A program made the position numbers and the translations under genes. This document shows, piece after piece, positions 49,880 to 62,702 of a DNA stretch of 64,000 bases. Source of the stretch: Zeugodacus cucurbitae. Its lineage: Eukaryota > Arthropoda > Insecta > Diptera > Tephritidae. The notes beneath the pieces were generated by a model. It was not told the DNA's origin and did not search any database. It saw only the letters and a program-made list of their open reading frames with translations. The stretch lies in the NCBI RefSeq assembly GCF_028554725.1, contig NC_071670.1, positions 620,001 through 684,000 of the forward strand, read 5' to 3'. Each line of letters starts with the position of its first letter. Within the stretch, counting starts at the first letter, position 1.

Positions 49880-52800
49880 ATTCAGCATATTATACTATTT
49901 AAGCTATTATTTCAGCATATTTTAGCTCTAACAAAGTCTACAATTATTAAATTTTCAACACTCTGCCTCTTCACATATTTGTTTAGACAAATGACTGTTC
50001 CGCTGTTTACAGCAAATTAAGTGTTCCTTTCTGAACGTTTGTCTCACAGTGTCCTCAATATGTCGGCGGGCAGTGGAACAACTGGAACAACGGCAAATTA
50101 ACAGAGAAAATAAGAAGAAGACGAATGAAAAACAAACAGATCGTGTAAATAGAAAGCGAAAAAATTAGAAGAAACCACTTTCACTGCTCGCGGCTGTTTC
50201 ATTGTAAGCGTTGTTCCACTGAGCAAGAAAGCAGGACCAAAAGCGTGGCGTTGGCGGTGGCTTCTTGTTCAAGCAGAAGAAGAAGAAGCAGTGCGCCAGA
50301 ACAAACAAAAGCGCAAGCATATAAAAATGGAAAATAGCAAGCGAACTACAATAAAAATGCAGAAAACATTGTAAAAATACGAGCAGATAAGATTTAACGG
50401 AAGCGGAAGCTGTCGCAAATGAAGCCATACACTTGTAAACGCACACACTCATAGATATATACGGAAGAAGAAGAAGAAGAGACCGTGGCTGCAGTGGCAC
50501 AGCGTCCAATTGCTAGCGGAAGTCATAAGTCCACAAGCTGCCAGCTGTTTGGCGTTGCGCGGCCAACACATTATACTGTTACACAAACATCCACACACAC
50601 ACCCTTAGAGTTGCATGTGTTCATGCCACCAACTGTGGCGTTCACAAATATAGGCGATACGCAGAAGGGGGAGCGGGCAATGTCAATTGTTTACTTTTCT
50701 GAAAAATTGCATCGGTTTGCCAATTTACTGTGCGTACAGCGAGCGCTGCCCGGCGGCGTATGAGAAATCTGTTGAAAAGCGTAGAGAGCGCCTGCATAAA
50801 TATGGCCTGGACATGCCTGGGCTCTGGCGCGGCATTGCGCATATTTATGCAGCTCAAGTGGCCGATGGCTAAAGAGTGTTTGACTTGATTCTAGCTGTCA
50901 GCGCAGCGGTAATATGTATTTCAAGTCGTTTTCGTAAGAGTCTGTACTCTTCAAGCAGAGATCACATCACCAAGTAGCGTGAGAAATTGATAATCGAGAT
51001 ATTTTAAGAAATATAAAGATAGGACAACTGTTACCTTAAGAAGAATCGAGAATCCTATATCAATAATGGCCTTAATTAAGTCATCACTTGGTTTCTTCCA
51101 AGCTTTGAGAGTGAATTCTATTCTATTGCGGACAAAAAACAAAAACTTGCACGCCTTAAACTATGCTTCATTGCCTACTATTTGGATATATCACTCATCA
51201 CCGCTTCGATTTGAATAGCTTTATTTAATTGTTGGTCCCCCGAATATACTTTATTTGTCCCTCCCTACGATTCCAATTTATAATTAGACCCTTACGTTAG
51301 GCTTCACTTTTCATAATACAACGCAATACTTTACTTCACCTAAAGGTATGCTATTAATCTCTCCTCATTGTTTCTTTCCGCTCAAACTGCATTCACGCTT
51401 ATTCTGCTGCATTTATTTTCGCAATTAAACGAGTTAATTAATTGGCATTGATGCAGTGTAAAACAAATGAGACGTGCTTTAAGGACATTTGTGCAAACAC
51501 AGGTACTGACTGCAAGGGGAAAATGTGCGTCGCGCCATAAGACACGTAGCAACTTAACAATTCCACGAAAAGGACAATTTCTTTGTGCTGAAGAGTTGAA
51601 GCGACTCAATAAAAGTTATTGCAGCGTTAAATAAACAATGTTGCGAAGTCGCAATTCTTGTCAAACGGTGTGTAATGCAAGTGCCGTTACATAAACGCTG
51701 CGTTCAATTGGCCGTTTGGCAGCTCTTCAGCGAGTGCCATTTAAACGTGAGCAACGCAGAATGCGGCGAATTGAGCAAATTACTTTCTGCTTTCTTCACT
51801 CTCCAGAAAGGTGGCTGCGCACCTGAAGAACGAGAGTGGCAGTGAAGAAGCAGCAAGCCGCGCTTATCATCGCTTCGGGTATGTGTGTATGTGGGTGGAG
51901 GTATTGTGCAACTTGAAGCGATCTGTGCGGCGAAGCATGAATGTCACTGTCAGTATGCCAACAGCAGCAACAGTGTTGACAGCGAACAAAAACAATAATA
52001 CAACAATGCACAAATAATGAAAAGAAGAAGCAGAAGATGAGGCGCTTGTAAATTGTAGTTGAGATGCTCCAAGTGAGCGGCAAAGGTAGGCAGACAACTT
52101 GCGGTAAACAACGGCACAACAAGCCAAATAACAATGTAATAATTATTCTAATAAGAATGAAAACAAAAACTACAACAGATACAACAACAGCAACTGCGAA
52201 AGACAGCATACATAATAGAGCTTACAGTTGTGTGTGTGTGTGGTTGCGAAACGGTTTTCAATGTCAATGTGAGAAGACTTGCCGCCGAGCGGTGCTAACA
52301 GCGAGGACGCAGAACCAAGCTGAGCGGAGGCGTTGAAGTTCAAGTTGCACAAGCAGAAGAAGAAGAAGAACAAAAACCAATTGAGATAAAGGCACAATAC
52401 AACAAGTAGGCGAGACGGAGCGCGGCGGGTGTTGCAACGCTAAGAAGCTGTAAAGCACTTTCCTACAGATAGTGGTTTGGTAATGCTTAAGAGGCCAACG
52501 TATAGGAATCCGATGAATGCCCGACTAAGTTGAGCCCGTGTGCTGATGATGCAACATTTCTCGGAGAAACAGGCAAACAATGAACTGACCGTTATATAGT
52601 TGATGTGGAGATGCCACAGACAGTCAACTTCGCCTCCGCCGGATGGCACATTACCTGTTAGACGGTTAGCAGTCAGTGTTCGCCTCTTCCGAGTTTCTTC
52701 TGATCACCACAATGTCTTGAGTGGCTAAATAGAGTTATTGAGCGGTTTTTAAGAAAGTTGACAGGTAATAGCACTCATTCACTGCATAGGAGACGTTCCG

Positions 52801-53310
52801 ATTGGTATAATATTTCCATGGTCAATGATGCGCCATTCTTCACTGAAAGCTTCGGCTATGTCAGTGCCAACGCTAATGGCGACAATGATTATGCAACTGC
52901 TAGCCAATGGTCGGCAAAGTGTACAATAACGCGACAATCGTTACATAGCCAAGACGCAGGTTGTGTCATGCATTAAACAATGTAATTGAGTTTTATAACA
53001 AAGAAATGCGAAAACCTAGAATCGACATCCATTAAACGACGTATGGCTTCATCAGACCTGCAAAAGTCTAACTAAGGTAATTTTTAAGAACGTACTGGTG
53101 ACAAAAGGTTCGGTCTTGAGATAGAGAGGGATTGTAGTTCGGACTTGGATACGTCCAGCCGAGCTTCTATTTAGGTATGAACTAATTTATGTAGAGGGAT
53201 TATATTTCTAACCAAATCTTATAACTTAAGCCACTTTTTCAAATGTAGAGAAAGAGAGAGAGATAACATAAGCGAATCTATAGGTCGGAGAAGATTTTCC
53301 TAAAGTCAAA
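49880..53310. other. non-coding stretch
   Basis: Segments 50460-50870 and 51780-52340 are GC-richer and full of AAGAAG, CAACAA and GCAGCA words. The longest frame in the window, 51796-52209 on the minus strand (137 codons), is valine-, phenylalanine- and cysteine-rich and reads across such repeats, so I regard it as spurious. No supportable gene. Confidence 0.45.
50464..50482 (+). repeat. (GAA)n microsatellite
   Basis: Six consecutive GAA-type triplets, in a region with further AAGAAG runs at 50275-50290 and 52020-52035. Confidence 0.85.
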
Positions 53311-53374
53311 TAACTCCCTTCCGCTTTTTTGCTCTTTATTCAGTACTTTATAAAAAGTGTTACAGTGATCGGAT

Positions 53375-53971
53375 TTAGTAGAAATATGCGCCGTTTCGTT
53401 CGACAATCTGTTTCCATCTAGACGGCAACTTCATAGTACCCCCATCGTAGAATCCCCCTTCTTATTTGCGAAGAACTTGGACAGCCACTTTTCATAAGCC
53501 TCTTCTTTCGCCATGGACAGGAACAGGTGGTAATCATTTGGCACTATGTCCGGGCTATATGGTGGGTGCGATAAAACCTCCCATCTGAGCTCCCGTAGCT
53601 TCTGACGAGTCATCAACGAAGTGTGTGGTCTGGCGTTGTCCTGGTGAGACACTACACCCTTCCTGTTTGCCAATTCTGGACGCTTCTGGTCGATCGCGGT
53701 CCAAGCGGTCCAGTTGGTCGTAGTAGATGGTAGAACTAAACTTCTGCCCATATGGAAGCAGCTCATAGTGAATTATTCCCTTCCAAGCCCACCAAACACA
53801 CAGCAAAACCTTCCTGGCCGTCAATCTCGACTTGGCCACTGTTTGGGACGATCCACCGGCCTTCGACCACGACCGTTTTCGCTTGATATTGTCGTATGTG
53901 ATCCATTTTTCGTCGCCAGTCACCATCCGCTTCAAAAATGCGTCGAGTTCGGGCTTTTGATTTCAGCCTGA
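53375..53971 (-). mobile_element. mariner transposase pseudogene, 5'-truncated and frameshifted
   Basis: The minus strand encodes the catalytic half of a Tc1/mariner-superfamily transposase, the cut-and-paste enzyme of mariner elements. The DD34D triad is visible: TGDEKW in the first frame (from about 53920), then, after a frameshift near 53700-53720, HQDNARPH and YSPDIVPNDYH, with exactly 34 residues between the second and third Asp. A further frame change precedes the conserved C-terminal GAYFY-stop at 53375. The whole N-terminal DNA-binding half is missing: the frame meets a stop just before 53971 at about residue 150 of a family length near 345. The region between the third Asp and the end is also shortened. 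No terminal inverted repeats can be paired, so this is an inactive remnant. Confidence 0.92.
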
Positions 53972-53974
53972 AAT

Positions 53975-55640
53975 GTCTAAATATACCACAAACTTTTACC
54001 TACTGAGCTACCACAAACTAAATTCCACTTTTCATTTACTCGCACTTCAATTTGCTGCAATCGTTTGCACTAACTGCCACCGCATGTTGCACGTAGCAAC
54101 CGTATGTAGTTGCAACACATGTCATTTGTGGTGCTTCTGCAATTTTTGTCACTCAATTTGCTAAAGTTGGCGCGGTCGCTGGCTCACTTCCCACCGTTTC
54201 ACATGAACAAGCACACGGCACGCACGCACACACACTTGTGCTTATGTATGTAGCAAGGATTATATAAATCGGCAGCAAACGGACTCAACTTGTTGCAAGC
54301 AAAAGTTACACAACGGAGATGTTGTACAAGTTGAAAACTAAATAAAAAGCACACAAATCGGAGGAAGTCTGAAATAGTTAGTGGTGTGACAAACCACGGT
54401 GGAACGCCTGTTGCACTGTGACACTCACACAAATACGCCGGCACTTGAACAGTCGTTTTCGCACTAAATTGGCTTGCGGCAGTTTAATTGGCCAATTGTT
54501 GATGCCGCAACGGCAAAACCAAAAAAGTTTCACTGCAAAAAAAGATGTTTGAGGGTCGCCACTGCGGGGGTGGCAGTAAGGATAAGGGGACGCTATATCT
54601 TCACTGTGCATTTTATTGTTCAATTTATTAAAATAACTGCATTACATTTAGCTAAATGATGTGAGAGATCACCGAAAATTAGAGAGGCTTTCCTATAAAC
54701 TAAGAGAGCTATCGACTATTAATAAAGTTACTTAGCCGAAAATGTGTCGAAATATTATTAGGAATGAAACTAGCGGTCTTATAAAAAGCTCCTGAAAATA
54801 ATTTCCGACTCTTTGCATATATCAAATCCTATAAATGGACAGGAATGCGATCAGAGAAGTTAGAGGAGAATAGAAACTACCAAAAAAACTCGATACTCGA
54901 AAAAAATGGCATCATTCGATACTATCAATAGTGCGATAATTTTGCAGCTCTATTTCTTCTCCAAAAGTATAAAGCACTCGTATTTCGGTCACGTTGCCTC
55001 TTAAGACACCCTGATGACCTTATTTAACATATTCTCAATAAATGTTCGTGTAAATACTTAATTGTTCTGCCAGTTCATTGGCAACATGGAAGCCCTAAGA
55101 ATGTTCGTCAAACTTGAAAGTTGGTCAGCCAACAATTAAAAACTAAAAACTTTCTAAACAGATTTCGAATAACTAAGTTAGAAAATAACAGTAGTACCTC
55201 CGCTCTTTATTTGAATACATTTATACCTTAAACATCCTAAGAGCTCTTACACTCGTTAACAATGGTCACGGGAGAGCCTCGATAGATTCTTCTATACTAA
55301 AGATCTCTCTATTTATTGTAAGGGTTTGGACAAAATAAAAAAATGTATAATACCTCAAGCGTTCGATGCAAACAATCGTGAGAAGAAGTAGTTCCTAATA
55401 GGAAGACCTGTTATATAAAACTTTAAGTTTCTTTTTTGGTAATACATTGCAGAAGCAGCCTTTGGAGAACATCGTGTGATATCGTGAGGCTTTTAAGTTA
55501 TGCAGAGGCAGTATTTCATCGATAAAGCCTACTCCGCAATAAGACTACTTTATTTAATTATCCATTTTATTTAAAAGAAACCCTAATTCTCGGTTTGAAA
55601 GCACAAAATCTGGCTTTGAATATAATTAATTGGAAAGGTA
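53975..55640. other. non-coding stretch, predicted intron
   Basis: No supportable gene. Short frames on both strands have no domain. A CA/GC-rich run lies near 54215-54235. If the exon at 55650-55743 splices to the one at 38160-38500, this is the start of a 17-kb intron. Confidence 0.45.
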
Positions 55641-55649
55641 CTCACTTAC

Positions 55650-55743
55650 CTTTTGCGTTGCATTGATGAAGATGGTAGGTGCGACCAAGTATATATTAGA
55701 GACGACGCAGAACTAGTGCTTCCATGATTGTTGGGTGCTCAAA
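55650..55743 (-). other. predicted non-coding (5'-UTR) exon, 94 bases
   Basis: On the minus strand a strong acceptor (TATCTCTTTTATTTCTTACAG, AG at 55745-55744) is followed 94 bases later by a strong donor (AAAAG|GTAAGTGAGT, GT at 55649-55648). Stops occur in all three frames (one is TGA in bases 3-5), so it cannot be an ordinary internal coding exon. A 5'-UTR exon or an alternative cassette fits. It carries two ATGs: a 9-codon upstream frame, and ATGCAACGCAAAAG at the very end, which would stop early if joined to the exon at 38500. The same strand and order suggest it belongs to the gene with the signal-peptide exon at 38160. It needs at least one further exon upstream. Confidence 0.5.
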
Positions 55744-55749
55744 CTGTAA

Positions 55750-58700
55750 GAAATAAAAGAGATACGATATTTAAAGGATAAAAAAGTAGTAACAATTATT
55801 AATTAAAAAGTAGAATAGGGTTTATAAAATTCATGTAAATAATATAATTTTTTTATGACCCTGTCCGATTCTAGTAGTTTAAATATCGAGGGACAACTGT
55901 ATTTAGCTATATTAAATGAGGTGTGAGTTTGTCTTAACAGAACGCTCTTGAAGAGGAAGGCTACAATCAAAGCACGTTTAAATATATGCAAGCCGCATGT
56001 GCAGCGGTCCAAACGCCCGCTTGTGTAACATATTTTTAGATTTCCTTTAGTGGGACACATATACGAGCGCTAATAGGTACAAAGCTTCGGCTAGTCGATG
56101 ACTTTACTGCAGAAGAATTACACTTAAGACTCTTCGTACTTAAGAGACAAGTGCGAGAATTTTCATATTTAAATTGAGACAACGCACAATCGTTAAAAGC
56201 TCTGCGTGTAGAAATATATTTGAGACGGACTTAGTTGCCACTGAGGCCATAATTGGCCCACTTAAGAAAGCTATTTTGCGAGACGCAACCCGTTCAAATG
56301 TTTTGTGTACGGTGTCGTGCGGTGCTGTTATGTACTGTTTACCCAACAGTTGGCCTCAACTAGTGAAGCCCTAAATACCGCATTCAGCCCCGCTGCCATC
56401 GCTATGGCATCCTGGAGCGTTGTGTAAGCTGCAGAAGTTTAAGCGCTTCAAAGTGCCAGTGTGGGGAGGGGTTAAATTAGGAAGCATGGCCGTTTAATGT
56501 GCAACAAGCACTGTTATTGTGCGAATCGGAGGAAGAGGCCATGAGTGTTATAAATTATTGAAAAACTTTCTAAAGTGGCATTTACGCAAATAGAAATTAC
56601 TTCAAGGAAATATGTATATGTGTGTGTGTTAATGCCGACAAGTATACCTCAATTAAAATAAATTGAATTGGTATAACTGTTTCTGCAAACCATTCAATGC
56701 AATCGCACTTATATAAAACGTTAAAATGTATGAATTCAATGGAATAACCGTTGAGGTTTATTCTCAGGTCAAATGTCGTGTCATTCAGTTTTTCAGAACC
56801 ACTCAGTTTAGTTAGCTCAAAGAGGAACAAAATGCATAAATTAATTGTGTTGATTCTCCGAAAAGGACAATGATTTACAAAAAGTAAAGAATTAAAATGT
56901 TTCTTTACTGGATCAATGAACAGTTTCCAAAACTGTTTCCCTTAGTCCAGCTACGTGATTTTACACTTTACGTAGGCTGAGCTACAGCTTTGGAGCTCTA
57001 GAGCTTATAAATTCTTGCAAGTGTTATCACCTTCTTATTAATGAGGAGCTAAAGAAATAAATGCGACCTTGGGCCCCAAAGGTTCAGATTCTCATAATCA
57101 TTATCTGTTAATAACAAAAGTTCCAAAGCATCGCTTAAAATAACACGCCGATCGCTCGAGGCAAAGCTGTATAATAATTCACTGCATAAGCGCGTATTTG
57201 TAACATACCTTTAGGCGCTTTTTTGTGCAATCAGTCTGGCCAGGCAAGACGCTGGCGCACCACATTCGTAATTTATGCCATTTGCCTTTGAAAAGCTAGA
57301 GTGTATTGCACCAAAGACCAACCGCATGATTGTGCGTCATCTAGTCTCTTATATAAGCAACCATCAATGAAAGAAATGGATAGCCGCCTAGAAGTATGCT
57401 AGCATTACAACTACATCTACTTATGTTACTAGTGACGACTGCATAAATGCGATCGCATAGCAACAAGTCAATGAGGATAGTTAAACAATATTACAACAAC
57501 AACAACATTGAAATATGAGCACCATTACAATGCGCTCAGCTTGAGTTCAAACACTTGTGTAAGGACTTGAGTAATTGAGACCGCAAATGAGAATGAGCGG
57601 CGGAATTCCACGGACGTTGATAATTGAATAAGAGCCAAGCCAAGTGTGGCAAATGAATTAACTAAATGTGGTTATTATTGGTGAAATAAGCGTTTAATTA
57701 AATGACTGATATTATTAGTAGGTGTTTATGAGACCAATTTCTGTTGCCAAGAATAGCACACACACACAATCGATGAAACATAAAGCGTATATATGTATAT
57801 ACTTTAGCGATATTGTAGCGGCGGGTGAAAAATAAAAGCAAAAGAAAAAGAAAAAGTCGACTTCATCACAAAGAATTTAAGAATCTCACTCGCAGGAAGT
57901 GTTGCATTTTTATTTATAAAAGCTGATGAATTCCAAACAATCACCTTTTATTTCCATGCAAAAACGACAGGTTTTATTGCTTTCAATAAAAGTAGAAAAA
58001 ATCCACCTTCCCACACAGATTTTCACCTCGCAATTTCAAAAATGCCAAAAAGGTGCGAATGCGCAAATGAATTCGACAGTTTTGAAGTTTCATGACAGGC
58101 GAGCTGGCAATTTCCGACTTTTATTTGACGTCGCCGATGGCTTGAATTGCCAATTACTTACGCTTAGCGGGATACTATGAGAACGAAATTGATGGAGAAT
58201 TTGAACAAAATTTCGAAGATTATAACAGTTAAATTCAATAAAAAGGATTGTGAAGAGAGAGAAAGAGAGAGTGAGATATATTCTAATGTTGCCAACAACG
58301 AAGACGCCAGTAGTAGTAGTAAAAGGTTCAGCTAAAATCATTGATTTCAAGTCTAGTGACATTGATATAGATTTTGTGTCAGCAGATTAGGAAAATGTAT
58401 GAGACATCAGATCAAGTAAAATATGATAAAGCTCGGGTTTTTTAGTAGCGTATTGGGTATTACCTCAAAACAGTCAGTTTTCAATTTTAGATAATTAATA
58501 TAATCGACTTGTGCGCTTTTTAAATGTTATCCCACCTGTGGTGATAAAAATCATAGAAAAAGTCTTGTAAACATATACAAACACAAGATTTTCACAAAAG
58601 TTGTATATCAAGATAACATATGGCTGTTCTTAGACTTATAAAATAAATCACACCCACGAAAACAATTATTACGATATATTCAGCCCACAATAAAAATCTA

Positions 58701-61420
58701 AACATTTAGACCAAAATAAATCTTGTTTCTCTAGTATATATACTTAATTGCCGATTTGTTTAAATGTTTATGTGAAAACACAATTTTCTGTACAATTCCC
58801 TATTTAAGTTCGGTACAAAATTGTAAAAAGTTTTCATTGATAAAGTGAAAAAATGCTCTAATTTCGCCAATTTAAAAATATTCTAAGTCTCATATTATAA
58901 AATATACATCATCAATTAGTAAAGATTTATGAAATTCGGTACATTAGCTATCCAATTCGGAAGAAAATGTTCTTAGCAATGTTAGGTTTAATTGGCTTAA
59001 TTAGTTCTAATTCGAAGGGTAATTATGAGTAGTAAGTGCTAAATTTTGGTATGTCTTATAACTAAATTTGTTATATTTTTTACCTTAATTCGGTACAATT
59101 TGTTTTTACGACTGCGAACAAAATTAGAATCTGAACAGAGGTCAATATTTTTTAAGTTAACTTTCCATGCCAATATTAAAGACGAATTAAGTAATAAAGT
59201 ACGGTACCTAAAATAGGTACTATTTGGATAAAAGAATATTGAAATACTGCAGCACAAGTCTCTTAAATAAATACAAGAAATATCTATATACAATTAACAG
59301 CTCGCAGTCTGCGTACAGTAGCTGATGATTTCAAATTTCAGCGCTGAGTGTAAAAAATCTCATTATTATGTCTTTATCTAAATAAAGAAGTAAACAAGTG
59401 AAATGAAAAAAATTAGTGGCAGTTGATCTGGCTGCAAATAAACAATTCAAATAATTAAATCGTAAAAAAAACGTGCAAGCAACAACCAATTCAAATAAGA
59501 GATAGCACGCCTCAGGCAAAGCTCAGCGACGCTTAGCTTTGCTTCCCCTCCCCCACCCAGTTGTATGAGCAATTTTTAAACAAATCGCGGATGTGTAATC
59601 AAAATCTCCAGTAAATAAAAGCGAGCGATAAGCGGAGGAGTAATGCCAGTGGCCAGAGCAAATTGCTCAACCGTTGCCGCTGGCTGCTTGGCGTGTGGCT
59701 TGCAGGGCCAGCGGAACTGTATGAGCTTTTATTGCCAACACTTTGAATATTTTCGTCTGCAAAATTTTAGTTTTGACGCTTTTTTCCAAAAGTGTTTTCG
59801 GTATTTACTTTTAGAGTCAAACAGTAGTTTGTTTATTTTTCTAATTGTTTAGCATTTTTTTGTTTTTGTTCTACTTCACAGTTTTTGATTTGTATACTTG
59901 TGCTGGCATTCGTCTTACTTGCAAGTGGAAGTGAATTATAGCGCACAAATCCAAATATTTACACGACAATGTATTAAAAACTCTACAATATGTTGTAGCT
60001 GGAGCAACATAAAAGGTAGCAAGATATGGATTAGCGGAAAAAGCTTATTTTTTTGGCAAATGTTTAATTTTTAAAATGTTTAATCTCAAAAGTCTTGAAA
60101 TATTTTTTGAAGTGCAGCTCTCTGTCGAAATTTAGTCAAAGCCTTGCAAGCGCGTCCATCAATTGCTTACACAGCTGGCACAGTTCGTATTTGAAAGTGC
60201 AGTGCATTAAACCCATTTGCTGCATTCGAAGGTGAAAGCCAAGGCCAAAAAAAAAAAAGCATTTCTCTGTGAATTCCATTTTTTAGAAACGCAACAAAGA
60301 AACCCCCAATTTGAACTTTGCATCTGCTTTGATGTTAAACGAATTGCTGGCAATTAATCTGCAATTAAAATGTGCGAAATAAATCGGAAACGCAGCAGCA
60401 ATTGTTGGCAGCTCCTGGTAGACATGATTTCGAAGTTGAAAATAATTTTAGAAATCTTTGTTTGGGTGAAGATCGTTTGTTTGTGTTTTCTGCTGATAGA
60501 ATAATGTGAGAATGAAAATAATATCGAAAATCAGCTTATAAGGCATGTAAGGGAGAAGCTAGAGAACAAATTGCCAACACCGAAAATGAAAATATATTTT
60601 GTTAGAAATTATTTCTTTGAAGAAATATGCTTTCAGGTTTTCAATTAAGGTTTTTGAAAACTTTGAAGAGTCAGAACAACAACTATTTTGAAGTTAGAAA
60701 CAGTCTCGAAGTAGTGCGATGGAGCTTATCGAGACGGTAACTATAGTTTTAGTTCTTCTTTTTGCTGATATTGCGTCTTCATAGCTTGAAATTCGGCAAA
60801 GAAAATCTGTCCGAATATTATTAATATTTTTAAAAGATTTTCAATGGAAAATTTTAGAAAAACTTTATCTAAAACAGCAAACCTGCTCTATCTGGACTCA
60901 TCTTTACCTATATGTTAATATAAAAGCAATAGCAAAATTATTAAATGTAAACAGATAGCTCTCGAAATGCGGCGATAGAAATATGTATATGACAAGTTCA
61001 ATATTATTGAATACAAAAACTAAATAAATCTATGTTAAAACTGTAATCGAAGTGCTCTGTCAATAACCCATTGATTTTGTCGATTATCAACCAACTAAGT
61101 CACACAAACCCATTAAATGCACTCAAGCATCAATGCAACACCACCAACACCAGCAAAAAGAAATACAAATAATTTAAAAACACAACAAAAATATCCATAA
61201 CATCATCATTATCATAATCCAGCAACTACCACAGCTACTTAGTAGATATCTTACAAGCAGGGTGACACACACACACGCGCTGAAATGATGTTGGACCTCC
61301 CCACAGCGCGCACACCTGCCCACTCACTCACCACCTGCATGTGTTCCTAGGCCCACCACCACCCATCGCCGTTGCGGCCGTTTTCCGCTGCTGCCAGCTG
61401 ACATTGAACGCTCCAGCCCA
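55750..61420. other. non-coding stretch
   Basis: No supportable gene. TTCGGTACA occurs three times in 290 bases (58809, 58935, 59089). A donor-like AAAG|GTATGT on the minus strand near 57210 has only a weak acceptor upstream. CA and GC-rich words increase from 61260 on, just before the candidate promoter. Confidence 0.45.
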
Positions 61421-61460
61421 GTCGCATTTCAGTCTCACAACGGCTTTCAGCGGCAACGCG
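61420..61460 (+). promoter_or_regulatory. candidate core promoter with initiator TCAGTC
   Basis: TCAGTC at 61429-61434 matches the fly initiator TCAKTY with A(+1) at 61431. About +17 to +27 reads TCAGCGGCAAC, close to the known downstream motif-ten element but with one extra base. No clear TATA box is seen. The promoter call rests on this initiator plus the ATG-free leader that follows. Confidence 0.4.
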
Positions 61461-61878
61461 CGTACAACGGCGAACCGTTGCAAACGACAGACACAGAATT
61501 TGTTGAAATAAACAAGTGAGAAAAGTGAAATAATCGTAAACGCTTTAGATACGGTAAAACAAAAGACGCAGCACACAAGCAGATAAACAAGAGAGAAAGC
61601 GAAATAAAAGCGCGGGAGAACGGCGCTTAATATTCATTAAGTTAATCTGTGTAAGAAAAGTTGAACTTTTTGTAAGCGCGTATTCCAGAAACTATCAAAT
61701 CACTGCACACACACACACGAAGCAAATACGAGGCGCTGTTTGTGAGTAGTGTGTAGTAAGCGCAGATTAAATTAGCTAATTTCGCGTAAATTGCATTGAA
61801 ATAAAAGTGGAGAATTCGAAGATAAGCTGTCAGCGCGCAGCTGAACTACTTGAGCTGCACCGAGAAAATTTGACTTGG
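61431..61878 (+). other. predicted 5' leader exon, ATG-free, ending in a donor
   Basis: Over 448 bases from the initiator to the donor (TTG|GTAAGTGC, GT at 61879) there is not a single ATG on the plus strand, although about seven would be expected by chance. The text is rich in AAC, GAAA and GCG words like known fly 5' leaders. This argues for a non-coding first exon of a plus-strand gene that continues rightwards. Which gene it serves cannot be told, as no coding exon is certain in the remaining 2 kb. Confidence 0.5.
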
Positions 61879-62411
61879 TAAGTGCTTTTAAAATAGTAAC
61901 TAGTTAGTGTCAGGTACGAAAGTAACCGGTACTTTGTTAATATATTTTAGCAATAAAAGTTGAAAAAATCAATGAAATCTGTATTTGCAACTGATTTAAT
62001 ACTAGTGTTAATAGGACTAGTTGGGAACTAGTTACAGAATTAATACAAATTTTCCAAAAAAAACATATGGAAAACTCTTTGGATTAAATTATATAGTAAT
62101 AATGAATGGATATTTACTAGAGCAGATATGCGTAGTGTCAAACTAGTTCCCGTAGGAAAGCTTTCAACCGCTTTGCCCTGGTTTCAGACTGCTTAAGAAA
62201 CATTCATTGGACCATTTGTGTGTAGCTACATAAACAAATCAACAAATTGCATTACTGAAGATTTAAATTTCGGCAGAAAACAAAAAATTTATGTGAATTT
62301 TCAGTTTTAATAGCTCCACAATAGCCAAAAGTGCTAAAACATTTCCAATTGTATAAATTCATTAGTGATTCCGAATAAATATGCAATCTACCAAATCACT
62401 TGTAGAATTTC

Positions 62412-62702
62412 TTTTATACTTTTATTATTCATTGCAGCTGACCAGCTGAACAAATTTTGCTTGAATTGCTAAACTCTTTCTGATTGTGGATCAATCACAT
62501 GTGGGCCATGGCGTATACGTCACTTGCACGTTCTTTATTCTCATGTGCACATATACATAGAGATATATCGCAGTATTTTTCTGCTGCAGTATATGTAAAT
62601 ATGTATTTATTTGTTGGAGCTTATAAATGGTCGGCAGCGTTGAAAGACAGCACTTGTTTGCGCCAGCAATTAGCAGGCGGAAAAAATACTAAAATTGTGT
62701 GA
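62412..62702 (+). other. candidate second exon of the plus-strand gene, acceptor at 62436-62437
   Basis: TTTTATACTTTTATTATTCATTGCAG is an excellent acceptor; the exon would start at 62438, giving a 559-base GT-AG intron from 61879. The first ATG (62499, then 62508 in CCATGG context) opens a 67-codon frame ending at 62702. It has no domain I know, and no strong donor lies inside the open frame; a moderate donor-like AG|GTGAAC follows near 62838. It could be a further leader exon with an upstream frame, or an exon whose true end I cannot place. Confidence 0.3.

Noticed and set aside
51796..52209. 137-codon minus-strand open frame, the longest in the window
   Set aside because: V/F/C-rich composition read across CAACAA and AAGAAG repeats; no domain, no splice support. 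Several frames of similar length occur on both strands, as expected by chance in 64 kb.
57208..57293. Possible minus-strand exon ending AAAG|GTATGT
   Set aside because: The donor is reasonable, but the only nearby acceptor (ATACACTCTAG) is purine-broken and weak.
61330..61420. Minus-strand donor-like GTG|GTGAGTGAG suggesting a divergent transcript
   Set aside because: It lies in a CA/CCACC repeat-like patch, and an exon would have to overlap the plus-strand leader; no acceptor or start is evident.
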